In this document: in pieces, positions 25,976 through 34,241 of the stretch
Position numbering within the stretch: position 1 is the first letter of the stretch
How the letters are laid out: each line of letters begins with the position of its first letter
Assembly: GCA_018261905.1 (NCBI GenBank)
Contig: JAGTRU010000002.1
Span: forward strand, 1-64,000
Reading direction: 5' to 3'
DNA: 64,000 nucleotides
From: Pseudomonadota bacterium
GTDB lineage: Bacteria > Pseudomonadota > Gammaproteobacteria > Burkholderiales > Rhodocyclaceae
Translations under genes and position numbers: made by a program
The notes under the pieces: generated by a model
Seen by the model: only the letters and a program-made list of their open reading frames with translations
What the model was told of the DNA's origin: nothing
Database searches by the model: none

Positions 25976-26595
25976 GCTTACCTCCCCGTGCCCATCAATT
26001 GCATGTCCTGGCTTGCCATGCTTGCGGGATGGTGCTTGAAGATGCGCTCGACAGCACCGGTCACGGGCGCTGTCCACGCTGCACTGCCGTCCTGCACCGG
26101 CGCCGCCCCAATAGCATTGCCCGCGCCTGGGCCTTGTTGATCGCCGGCCTGCTCTTCTACATCCCGGCCAACGTGCTGCCGGTGATGTTTACCAGCCGAC
26201 TGGGTAGCGGCAGCGACAACACCATCCTACAAGGCGTGATCGAATTCTGGCATGGCGGTTCCTATGGCGTTGCCCTGGTGATCTTTATCGCCAGCGTTGT
26301 CGTGCCCTGCAGCAAGTTCGTGATTCTCGGCCTGTTGCTGATTACGGTGCAGCGCCGCAGTGCCTGGGCCAGGCGCGAGCGGGCGCGACTCTATCGCCTG
26401 GTTGAACTTGTCGGCTATTGGTCGATGCTCGATGTGCTGGTAGTGGCCATTGTTGCCGCGCTGGTCAAGTTCCAGTCGCTGAGCGATATCGAGCCGCGCA
26501 GCGGTATTCTGTTTTTCGGCATGGTGGTTATCCTGACCATGCTTTCAGCCATGCAATTTGACCCACGCTTGATCTGGGATAGTGAGGACACATGA
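25972..26595 (+). CDS. PqiA-like membrane protein, second half
   Basis: A 207-residue protein equivalent to the C-terminal half of PqiA, again with its own zinc-ribbon (CHACGMVLEDALDSTGHGRCPRC) and four membrane helices. LLFYIPANVLPVMFTSRLG, TILQGVIEFWHGGSYGVALVIFIASVVVPCSKF and VGYWSMLDVLVVAIVAALVKFQ are family signatures. The start ATG overlaps the previous stop and its own stop overlaps the pqiB start, so all three are translationally coupled. The split may be ancestral, as some PqiA proteins look like duplications. Confidence 0.9.
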   Translation: MSLPPRAHQLHVLACHACGMVLEDALDSTGHGRCPRCTAVLHRRRPNSIARAWALLIAGLLFYIPANVLPVMFTSRLGSGSDNTILQGVIEFWHGGSYGVALVIFIASVVVPCSKFVILGLLLITVQRRSAWARRERARLYRLVELVGYWSMLDVLVVAIVAALVKFQSLSDIEPRSGILFFGMVVILTMLSAMQFDPRLIWDSEDT

Positions 26596-28250
26596 GTGAA
26601 GCCCCTGAAACTCCGCCCCAACCCGGCCAGCCCGGCGTGCTTGAGCGGCGTCGATTCCCCTCGCTGATCTGGTTGGTGCCGCTGGTCGCGGCGCTGATCG
26701 GCATTTCCATGCTCGTCCATGCCTGGCTTGCCGCCGGACCGGAGATCACCATCGTTTTTCAGGCGGCGACCGGTCTGGAAGCGGGCAAGACCCCGGTGAA
26801 ATACAAGGATGTGACGGTTGGGCTGGTCTCCGGGATCACCTTGAGCGACGACGGCTCGCACGTCGTCGTAGCGGTATCCATGGACAAGAGTGCGGACCAC
26901 CTGGTGCGGGCCGACTCACGCTTCTGGATCGTGCGTCCGCGCATCGGTCTGGCTGGCGTCTCGGGGATCGACACCCTGTTTTCGGGTGCCTACCTGGGCA
27001 TTGATGCGGGGCAGTCCGAGGCGTCGGGCAGGAATTTCGTCGGTCTGGAAACACCGCCGACGATCATCAACGGGGCGCCCGGCAAGAGTTTCGTGCTGCA
27101 TGCAGAGGACCTCGGTTCTCTGGATATCGGCTCGCCAATTTACTATCGGCGCATCCAGGTCGGGCGCCTGGCGTCATATCAACTGGATCAGGACGGACGC
27201 GGGGTCAGCTTGCAGATTTTCATCGACGCCCCCTACGACAGTTTCGTTACCGCCCAGACGCGCTTCTGGAATGCCAGCGGCGTCGATGTCTCGTTGGGGG
27301 CAAACGGCCTGAAGCTCAATACCCAATCGCTGTCTACCCTGCTCGCCGGTGGCATCGCCTTCGCCACACCGGCCTTGGGCGCAGCGGATAAACCGAACAC
27401 GACACAAACCGTGTATGAGCTGGCGAAAGACCAGCAGACGGCGATGGCGCCTCCCGATGGTCCGTCGCAGTACATCGAACTGCATTTCGAGCGTTCGCTG
27501 CCCGGCTTGTCGATTGGCGCCCCGGTTCAGTTCGCCGGCCAGGAACTCGGACGGGTCGTCTCGATCAATCTCGACTACGACCAGATCAAACAACGCTTTC
27601 CCTCCGTGGTTGGCATCGAACTCTATCCCCAGCGCCTCGGACGAGCCCTGGATAAACTGCCCAAAACCAAGGAGGGAACCGATCCGGCATTATTCATGCG
27701 CCGCATGGTGGAGCATGGTTTGCGCGCCCAGGCCCGCTCAGCCAATCTACTGACGGGACAACTCTATATCTCCATCGACTTCGTTTCGAAGGCGCCCAAG
27801 GTCGCTTTCGATATTACCGCCCGCCCGCTCATCCTGCCGACCATCAACGGCGATTTCGATCAGTTGCAGGAGCAAGTGGCAAACATCGTCGGCAAGCTCG
27901 ACAAGATTCCCCTGGACTCGATTGGCCGCCATCTCGATGCCAGCCTGGCCAACCTGGATCGGACTTTGCAGCAAACCAATGCGCAAGTATTGCCCGAAGC
28001 CACGCGCACGCTGCAACAAGCGCAACAAACCTTCGGCAGCGCGCAAGGCATGCTCGCCGACGACGCGCCGCTACAACAGAACCTGAACCAGAGCTTGCAG
28101 GAAGTGCGACGCGCCGCCCAGTCGGTACGAGAACTCACCGACTTGTTGGGACGCCATCCGGAATCCTTACTACGCGGCCGGCCGGATGACCCCAAACCCA
28201 CCGGTGCCGGAACCCGCGCCCCGGCCAATACTCAGGAATCCGCACCATGA
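26592..28250 (+). CDS. pqiB: PqiB-like MCE (MlaD) protein
   Basis: A 552-residue protein with one N-terminal membrane anchor (about residues 20-42, LIWLVPLVAALIGISMLVHAWL) and three MCE domains. The first begins ITIVFQAATGLEAGKTPVKYKDVTVGLV, the second FVLHAEDLGSLDIGSPIYYRRIQVG, and the third IELHFERSLPGLSIGAPVQFAGQELG. A helical C-terminal segment (from about 420) forms the needle-like extension seen in PqiB. The C-terminal tail is Pro/Gly-rich. It should make a hexameric tunnel for lipids across the periplasm. Confidence 0.93.
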   Translation: MSEAPETPPQPGQPGVLERRRFPSLIWLVPLVAALIGISMLVHAWLAAGPEITIVFQAATGLEAGKTPVKYKDVTVGLVSGITLSDDGSHVVVAVSMDKSADHLVRADSRFWIVRPRIGLAGVSGIDTLFSGAYLGIDAGQSEASGRNFVGLETPPTIINGAPGKSFVLHAEDLGSLDIGSPIYYRRIQVGRLASYQLDQDGRGVSLQIFIDAPYDSFVTAQTRFWNASGVDVSLGANGLKLNTQSLSTLLAGGIAFATPALGAADKPNTTQTVYELAKDQQTAMAPPDGPSQYIELHFERSLPGLSIGAPVQFAGQELGRVVSINLDYDQIKQRFPSVVGIELYPQRLGRALDKLPKTKEGTDPALFMRRMVEHGLRAQARSANLLTGQLYISIDFVSKAPKVAFDITARPLILPTINGDFDQLQEQVANIVGKLDKIPLDSIGRHLDASLANLDRTLQQTNAQVLPEATRTLQQAQQTFGSAQGMLADDAPLQQNLNQSLQEVRRAAQSVRELTDLLGRHPESLLRGRPDDPKPTGAGTRAPANTQESAP

Positions 28251-28864
28251 AACGCTTTCTCCCTTGGTGGGTACTGACTGCCTGTGGGCTGGGCTTGTCC
28301 GGCTGTGCATCGTCGCCCGTTCACTACTACACACTGATGGCGCCGGTTCAGGAGATCAAGGCGCCGACAAAACCGCCGCTTGGCTTCCGCCTCGACATTC
28401 TGCCGGTCAGCCTGCCAACCCAGGTCGATCGGCAAACCCTGGTCGTCCGCCAAGGCGAAAACGGCATTGTCATTCTCGATAGCGAACGCTGGACGACGAC
28501 TTTCGCTGACGAATTTCGCGACGCATTGTCCGATAGCCTGACCCGCAGCCTGGGAACACAAGATGTTGCCGGACTCCCCCGCGCCAAGGGAGACCGCGTT
28601 TTGCGCGTCAAACTCCAGGTGCGCCGTCTGGATGCCTGGCTTGGCCAGCGGGTCCAACTCGAAACAGAGTGGACGCTTGCTTTCGTCAATGATGCGACGA
28701 ACAAGCCGCTCACTTGCCATGCTCAATTCGACATCGCAGCGCCGGGCAGCTATCCCCAACTGGTCGGCGCGCAACAGCGCGCGATAGCCCTGCTGGCTGC
28801 CGGGATTGCTGCGGATGCGCGGCGTTACGCGGAATCACCTGGTACGCCTTGCGTCGCGCCGTAA
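28247..28864 (+). CDS. pqiC: PqiC-like outer-membrane lipoprotein
   Basis: A 205-residue lipoprotein with lipobox LSGC (Cys about residue 25) and the VHYYTLMAP start of the ABC-type transport auxiliary domain (PqiC/YmbA). RLDILPVSLPTQVDRQTLVV and WTTTFADEFRDALSDSLTRSLG fit the family. It anchors PqiB to the outer membrane. The start overlaps the pqiB stop by four bases. It ends the operon, and a GC-rich hairpin follows. Confidence 0.9.
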   Translation: MKRFLPWWVLTACGLGLSGCASSPVHYYTLMAPVQEIKAPTKPPLGFRLDILPVSLPTQVDRQTLVVRQGENGIVILDSERWTTTFADEFRDALSDSLTRSLGTQDVAGLPRAKGDRVLRVKLQVRRLDAWLGQRVQLETEWTLAFVNDATNKPLTCHAQFDIAAPGSYPQLVGAQQRAIALLAAGIAADARRYAESPGTPCVAP

Positions 28865-28886
28865 GCGCCGGGATCCGTGGTAGCAA

Positions 28887-28916
28887 GCAACCCCCCCTTA
28901 AGCCAGGGGGTGTTGC
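28887..28916. terminator. possible bidirectional terminator hairpin
   Basis: GCAACCCCCC and GGGGGTGTTGC pair across an 8-9 base loop between two convergent genes (pqiC and the AraC-type regulator). There is no clear T-run, so the termination role is tentative. Confidence 0.4.
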
Positions 28917-28938
28917 AAACGGCAACGGCTTCAACCCG

Positions 28939-29808
28939 CTACTTCAAAGGCAGATAGATATCGGTCACCAATTCATTTTCGGGCGTTTCCGGCAGCAGGT
29001 TGAGGTAGTGAAAATAGAGCGGAAAATCGCGCAACTCCTCACCACTTTCCGGTAGCCAGTCACGGTATAGGGGGTAGATGCTTTCGCCGATCCGGACATG
29101 GGAGCCGTGATGCCGCACCCGCGCACAGCGACCGCCGGGAATGTTTTTCGTGACCACGCCCTGCGGGTTGGGCGGCACCGCCTCGCTCACTTCGCCACAG
29201 ATGTCGAAGCGGAATTCTGCCGGCTCGGTGGTATCCGGATTGTCATAGGCAATGCCGAAAGTTCGGCTGCTTACTATTGGGGAGAGGCCGCTTTCCTTGC
29301 GCCAGGCGACAAATTGAGCGACGGAATCATTGACTCTTTCGCTGGGGCCGCGATGCGCCATGACGGCAATGCGGGTGGTTTTGAAATCGACAATCTCGAC
29401 TTGCACGATTTTTTTCCTTTCCGGGATACGGAAGCGATAGCGTTCATGCCAGGATTCCCAGTCCGCTTGTCGCCTGAATTCCGATGGCGACTGGCCGAAG
29501 CTGTTCCTGAAGGCACGCGTGAACGATTCCGGGTTTTCGAAGCCGGCATCCAGGGCGATGTCGATGATCCTGGTTTGGCGGTTGAAGGCGAGTTGATAGC
29601 TGGCTTGCCGCAAGCGCAATAACAGGATGTAGCGGCCAACGCTGGTGCCGACGTATTCGGCGAATTGCCGATGAAAGTGAAATCTGGAGAAATTCGCGAC
29701 GCGGCTCAGGTGTTCCAGGCATAGCGGTTCGCCCAGGTTGGACTCGATGTAGTCGAGCACCTTCTCGAATCGCGCTGCGTAGCTTTTTGCCTGTGTGTCG
29801 TTCATCAT
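28939..29808 (-). CDS. AraC-family regulator with GyrI-like effector domain
   Basis: A 289-residue regulator of the Rob/MarA-like type. The two AraC helix-turn-helix motifs are at the N-terminus (residues 15-115: SNLGEPLCLEHLSRVANFSRFHFHRQF and IDIALDAGFENPESFTRAFRNSFGQSP). The C-terminal half (about 130-289) is GyrI-like (EIVDFKTTRIAVMAHRGPSERVNDSV), a small-molecule sensor fold. Its 3' end faces pqiC. It may sense a drug or an amphiphile and could act on nearby efflux genes, but no target is visible. Confidence 0.9.
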   Translation of the reverse strand: MMNDTQAKSYAARFEKVLDYIESNLGEPLCLEHLSRVANFSRFHFHRQFAEYVGTSVGRYILLLRLRQASYQLAFNRQTRIIDIALDAGFENPESFTRAFRNSFGQSPSEFRRQADWESWHERYRFRIPERKKIVQVEIVDFKTTRIAVMAHRGPSERVNDSVAQFVAWRKESGLSPIVSSRTFGIAYDNPDTTEPAEFRFDICGEVSEAVPPNPQGVVTKNIPGGRCARVRHHGSHVRIGESIYPLYRDWLPESGEELRDFPLYFHYLNLLPETPENELVTDIYLPLK

Positions 29809-29970
29809 TCTTCCTCAGTTCACAGAAAGCACTATGCGTGCGATGCGACGGCAAATCCTGACCGCAATTGCTCACTTTGCACCATTTATCCAAGCGGGTT
29901 AAATCGCTACATTCGCAAGGCCATCACCAACCGACTTTACTCACTCCAGTCCGTACTGACTCCACCGCAC

Positions 29971-30022
29971 AAAGTGGGTCGGAGTCTGATCCAACAGCAG
30001 GGTCGAGGCCCCTTTTTCATTG
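29971..30022 (+). repeat. second copy of the glmS-terminator-type intergenic sequence
   Basis: AAAGTGGGTCGGAGTCT, then GCAGGGTCGAGGCCCCTTTT matches the sequence before and in the glmS terminator (11465-11513: AAAGTTGGTCGGAGTCT, then GCAGAAGGGGCCGGAAGG). Here the stem is weaker but the T-run is longer. It stands between a divergent AraC gene and the PhnD-like gene, so no upstream gene obviously uses it. Confidence 0.55.
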
Positions 30023-30097
30023 CCGATCGGACGCCGACAGGCTAAAGCGTCTATAGTCTACGCACTGCACTTTGTGGGGTATCGGGGGGATACAGCC

Positions 30098-31030
30098 ATG
30101 AAACGGATGAAGCGGGGATTGATCCCCGTATTGGCACTCTCGGCGATAGCCGCGGTGGCGGCACTGATGTGGTTCCTGCGGGAGCCGACTTCGCGTCAGG
30201 TAAATATGACCGAGGTGGTCAAGGGGGAAACCGGGCCACGGCCGGAGGCGGCGCTGCGCATCGCGGTGTCGGCGATGATCTCGCCCAAGGATACCGAAAA
30301 CAGCTATTTCGATCTGCTGCGTCTGATCGGTCGGCACATGGGCCGCGAGGTCATCTTTGTTCAGCGCAAGACCTACGCCGAAGTCAATGCCTTGCTGGAG
30401 CAGCGCGAGATCGATCTCGCCTTTGTCTGCGCCGGTCCTTACGTTGATGGGCACGAGCGCTTCGGCATGGAGTTGCTGGCCGTGCCGGTCGCCCATGGCG
30501 GCATGGTCTACCATTCCTATTTCATCGTCAGTCGCGATGGCCCCGTCAAGGATTTCGCGGGCTTGCGCGGCCGACGTTTCGCCTTCACCGACCCCAATTC
30601 CAACACCGGCTATCTGGTTCCCGCCTACGTGCTGAGCCGCCGGGGCGAAACCCCCAAGAGCTTCTTTGGCGAAACTTTCTTCACCAACAGCCACGACAAC
30701 TCGATCAAGGCCGTGGCCGATGGCCTGGCTGACGGTGCAGCGGTGGATTCGCTGATCTGGGAGTACATCAACGCGACCAACCCGGTCGATACGGCGCGCA
30801 CGCGCATCATCGACAAATCGCCGCCCTATGGCATCCCGCCGATAGTGGTGCATCCGGCGCTGGACCCGGAATTCAAACGACAATTGCGCGAGGTGGTCCT
30901 GCATCTGCATGAAGATCCTCAGGCCGCAGCCTTGCTGAAGAATATCCAGATTGAACGTTTCGCCGTCGGCAACGATGCCATGTACGACTCGGTACGCCAG
31001 ATGCAGCGCGAGTTGAAGGAGAAACGGTGA
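30098..31030 (+). CDS. PhnD-like periplasmic substrate-binding protein (sensor partner)
   Basis: A 310-residue protein with an N-terminal membrane helix (about residues 7-25) and a PhnD/phosphonate-binding type domain (about 55-290: [67 protein letters not shown]). No ABC permease or ATPase is nearby. Its stop overlaps the GTG start of a hybrid histidine kinase, so it probably feeds ligand information to that kinase, as TorT and LuxP do for TorS and LuxQ. ATG 30098 follows a GGGGGGA site; an upstream TTG-type extension was dropped. Ligand unknown; an oxyanion is only a guess. Confidence 0.85.
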   Translation: MKRMKRGLIPVLALSAIAAVAALMWFLREPTSRQVNMTEVVKGETGPRPEAALRIAVSAMISPKDTENSYFDLLRLIGRHMGREVIFVQRKTYAEVNALLEQREIDLAFVCAGPYVDGHERFGMELLAVPVAHGGMVYHSYFIVSRDGPVKDFAGLRGRRFAFTDPNSNTGYLVPAYVLSRRGETPKSFFGETFFTNSHDNSIKAVADGLADGAAVDSLIWEYINATNPVDTARTRIIDKSPPYGIPPIVVHPALDPEFKRQLREVVLHLHEDPQAAALLKNIQIERFAVGNDAMYDSVRQMQRELKEKR

Positions 31031-33855
31031 TTCGTATCAATCTGCGCCGGCGGATTTTCCTGCGCGCGCTGGGCTTGCTGGTCGTGCTGATCCTGGCGGT
31101 CACCCTGGCTTCAGGCGCGTCGAGTGTAATCAATCAGCGTCAGTACGCGCAGACCATCTACCAGGGGCAGATTCGAACGCTGATTTTGCAGATGACAAAC
31201 CTGGTGCTGTGGGACGACCGGGTGGCGCTGGACAAGCTCATCTCCGAGGTGGTGAAAAAGGATAAGGCCGTGGGTTACGCCTTTCTGGAACGCCACGCCA
31301 AACCCTACGTGTACTCGTTTCCAGATGGGGTGCCCCGGGCGCTACTGGGCCTGGGGCCGTTCTCCATGCAGCAGGCAACGATGACCCCGTTTCGGGATCA
31401 GGCCGGCGGGCAATGGCTCGATATTGCCCAGGCGGTGCCGGCGGGGGCCGCCGTGCTGCATCTGGGAGTCAATCTCAACGAGCTGTTCTGGCAAGCCCTG
31501 GCCAGTCTGCGCGGGGTACTGGCCGTGAGTTTCGCGGCATTGCTGGGCGGCGCTCTGTTTTCCTGGAATATCGCCAGGGCCACCACGCGTGAGGTGGTGG
31601 CGGAAGAAGAAGCCCTGCATCGGCTGAATCGCGAACTGCGAGCCATCAGCAGTTGCAGCCAGACCCTGATGCGGGCTGAGGATGAGCCGACCCTGATCAA
31701 GGATATCTGCCGTATCGTCAGCGACGAGGCAGGCTACCGTATGGCCTGGGTGGGTTATGTCGAAAACGATGCGGCGGCGACCATCCGCCCGATCGCCTGG
31801 GCGGGCGCCGAAGCCGGCTACCTGGAACAAGCCAGGATATCCTGGGCCGATACGGAAGAAGGGCGCGGCCCGAGCGGAGCTGCCATCAGGAGCGGAGAGC
31901 GCGTCTGCATCCAGGACTTCGCCAGCGCCCCGCAAGCGGCGCCCTGGCGCGACGCGGCCGTGCAGCGCGGCTATCGTTCCAGCATCGCTATCCCGCTCAA
32001 GGATGAAAGCGCCAGCACATTCGGTGTGCTCAACATCTATGCCAGCGAACCTAATGCCTTTACTGAGGACGAACAGCGTCTCCTGGAAAAGCTGAGCGAC
32101 GATCTGGCATTCGGTATCCGGATACTGCGCGGCCGTATCGACCAGCGGAAGGCCGAAGAAGAAATCGTCAAACTCAACCAGGAGCTCGAACAGCGGGTCG
32201 CCAACCGCACCGCGCAACTGGCCGAAGCGCAGAAGCGTGCCGACGGGGCCAATCAGGCCAAGAGCGCCTTCATCGCCAACATGAGCCACGAGATCCGGAC
32301 GCCGATGAACGCCATCATCGGTCTCACCCATCTGCTGCGAGATCAGGCCTCGCCGGAGCAGGTCGAGCGGCTCGACAAGATTAATGGTGCCGGGCGGCAC
32401 CTGCTCTCCATCATCAACGACATCCTCGACCTCTCGAAGATCGAGGCAGGCAAGCTGCAACTGGAGCAGGACGACTTTGCCCTCGGCGCCGTGCTCGACC
32501 ATGTCCGCTCCCTGATCGGCGATACGGCCCAAGCCAAGGGACTGGACATCGCTGTCGACGGCGACCATGTTCCCCTCTGGCTGCGCGGCGACAGCATGCG
32601 CTTGCGCCAGGCACTGCTCAACTATGCCAGCAACGCGGTCAAATTCACCGAGCGCGGCGGCATCGCACTGCGCGCCAGCCTGCTCGAAGAACAAGGTGAT
32701 ACGGTGCGGGTCCGCTTCGAAGTCCGGGATACCGGCATCGGCATTGGCGCCGAACAGCGCGACAGACTGTTCCACGCCTTCGAGCAGGCCGACGTATCGA
32801 CGACGCGTCGCTATGGCGGCACCGGCCTGGGATTGGCCATCACCCGGCGCCTAATCAGCCTGATGGGCGGCGAAGTCGGCGTCGACAGCACGGTCGGGGT
32901 GGGCAGCACTTTCTGGTTCTGCGTTCCGCTGCAACGAGGCCATGGCATCCAAACCCAGGGGGCGAGTCTCCCGGCGAGCGATGCCGAACAACAACTTCGG
33001 GCGCGGTGTGGCGGCGCCCGCCTGCTGCTCGCCGAAGACAATGCCATCAACCGCGAAGTGGCCCTCGAACTGCTGCACGGCGTCGGCCTGGCGGTCGATA
33101 CCGCCGGGGATGGCCTCGAAGCGGTCGTCAAGGTGCAACAACATCGCTACGACCTGATCCTGATGGACATGCAAATGCCCAACATGGATGGTCTCGACGC
33201 GACTCAAGCCATCCGCGCCCTGCCCGGCTGGCGGCAAATTCCGATCCTGGCGATGACGGCCAACGCCTTCGACGAAGATCGCCGTGCCTGTGAAGCAGCG
33301 GGCATGAACGACTTCATCGCCAAGCCAGTCGATCCAGCCGATCTCTACACCACCCTGCTGAAATGGCTGCCCGCCGGAAGTGCCGAAGTTCCGCCCCCGC
33401 CAGCAACAGGACAAGCCGTTGCGGCAAGAGACTTGCCCGAGGGCGTCGGCACGGCCGCCCCCCTGGCCATACTGGGCCACGTATCGGGCCTCGATGTCGC
33501 GCGCGGCATGGCTGCGGTACGCGGCAACAGCGAGCGCTATCTCGACCTGCTGCACAGTTTTGTCGAAGTACATGCGGGAGACATGGCGCAACTTATCGAG
33601 TGCCTTGCCGAGGGCGACAAAGATACGGCACGACGCCTGGCGCACAGCGTCAAGGGCGCCGCGGCCACGCTTGGCGCGGACCGCTTGGCGGAAGAAGCGT
33701 TACGCCTGGAAACAAAGCTACGCCAGGATGCGAGCGTGCGCAGCGACGACATTCGCGCCGAAATCGAGGCGGTGAATAACGAGTTCGCCGCCTTGAATGC
33801 CGCTTTGCCACCACCGGCGGTAGGCGAAAAGCTTGATCCTAGAAAACGCAATTGA
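31027..33855 (+). CDS. hybrid sensor histidine kinase with GAF, receiver and HPt domains
   Basis: A 942-residue kinase. Order: membrane helix 1 (about 10-30), a periplasmic region of about 125 residues, membrane helix 2 (about 158-180), GAF domain (about 205-360), a coiled coil, HisKA with [15 protein letters not shown] (His421), and the ATPase domain ([21 protein letters not shown]). Next are a receiver with phospho-acceptor Asp714 in [13 protein letters not shown] and an HPt domain with His873 ([13 protein letters not shown]). The full internal relay means a separate response regulator must take the phosphate; none is adjacent. It starts with GTG overlapping the PhnD-like stop. The last codons lie in a dispersed repeat (DPRKRN end). 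Confidence 0.92.
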   Translation: MIRINLRRRIFLRALGLLVVLILAVTLASGASSVINQRQYAQTIYQGQIRTLILQMTNLVLWDDRVALDKLISEVVKKDKAVGYAFLERHAKPYVYSFPDGVPRALLGLGPFSMQQATMTPFRDQAGGQWLDIAQAVPAGAAVLHLGVNLNELFWQALASLRGVLAVSFAALLGGALFSWNIARATTREVVAEEEALHRLNRELRAISSCSQTLMRAEDEPTLIKDICRIVSDEAGYRMAWVGYVENDAAATIRPIAWAGAEAGYLEQARISWADTEEGRGPSGAAIRSGERVCIQDFASAPQAAPWRDAAVQRGYRSSIAIPLKDESASTFGVLNIYASEPNAFTEDEQRLLEKLSDDLAFGIRILRGRIDQRKAEEEIVKLNQELEQRVANRTAQLAEAQKRADGANQAKSAFIANMSHEIRTPMNAIIGLTHLLRDQASPEQVERLDKINGAGRHLLSIINDILDLSKIEAGKLQLEQDDFALGAVLDHVRSLIGDTAQAKGLDIAVDGDHVPLWLRGDSMRLRQALLNYASNAVKFTERGGIALRASLLEEQGDTVRVRFEVRDTGIGIGAEQRDRLFHAFEQADVSTTRRYGGTGLGLAITRRLISLMGGEVGVDSTVGVGSTFWFCVPLQRGHGIQTQGASLPASDAEQQLRARCGGARLLLAEDNAINREVALELLHGVGLAVDTAGDGLEAVVKVQQHRYDLILMDMQMPNMDGLDATQAIRALPGWRQIPILAMTANAFDEDRRACEAAGMNDFIAKPVDPADLYTTLLKWLPAGSAEVPPPPATGQAVAARDLPEGVGTAAPLAILGHVSGLDVARGMAAVRGNSERYLDLLHSFVEVHAGDMAQLIECLAEGDKDTARRLAHSVKGAAATLGADRLAEEALRLETKLRQDASVRSDDIRAEIEAVNNEFAALNAALPPPAVGEKLDPRKRN

Positions 33856-33874
33856 ACCGCGGAGACGCAGAGGT
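33838..33874 (+). repeat. dispersed repeat copy 1, providing the kinase stop
   Basis: CCTAGAAAACGCAATTGAAC then CGCGGAGACGCAGAGGT. The copy at 63964-64000 matches it in 35 of 37 bases. The TGA stop of the kinase is inside it. Confidence 0.8.
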
Positions 33875-33950
33875 AAAACAATGGCTTGCCGGGATGATTC
33901 GGCACCCCTTCTGGGGGAGCCGCAAAAACCTTGCAAGCCACTGTTTTTAC
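33873..33950. repeat. MITE-like palindromic element
   Basis: GTAAAACAATGGCTTGC (33873-33889) and GCAAGCCACTGTTTTTAC (33933-33950) are near-perfect inverted arms. An inner hairpin CGGCACCCC-TTCT-GGGGGAGCCG sits at 33900-33922. The whole folds into one long cruciform. It abuts the dispersed repeat and holds no gene. No target duplication is evident. Confidence 0.6.
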
Positions 33951-34241
33951 GTTTTTCTCTGCTCCTTTTCGACTCTTCGGTAAGGTTTTTAGGCTGATCC
34001 CTCAGGCTGACCTGGCATTGAAGTCGGCTACCTCGAACGACAGTCGATAGATCCGCGCCTTGTTGGTACAGGCGACGGCACCGATCGGTGCCGGCAAGGC
34101 AACCAGCGCGAGGAGAGAATCGATGGGCTTCATCCTGGGAAACGGGCGTGTCCGGAATTTTGCCCACACCTCCCCACCCAACCCATGTTGCATCACGCGC
34201 CTTGGAATAGCCCTTCATCTGCCTTGCCCAGCCATCGCCGA
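33951..34241. other. no convincing gene; weak 43-residue frame on minus strand
   Basis: Between the palindrome and the SH3-like gene stop, a minus-strand frame (34133 to 34002) has a hydrophobic start and a Cys resembling a lipobox. Its AGG site directly touches the ATG, so expression is doubtful. Nothing else was seen. Confidence 0.4.

Noticed and set aside
31342..32775. 477-codon minus-strand frame inside the hybrid kinase
   Set aside because: Overlaps the GAF and HisKA domains of an unambiguous kinase; composition is typical of a shadow frame.
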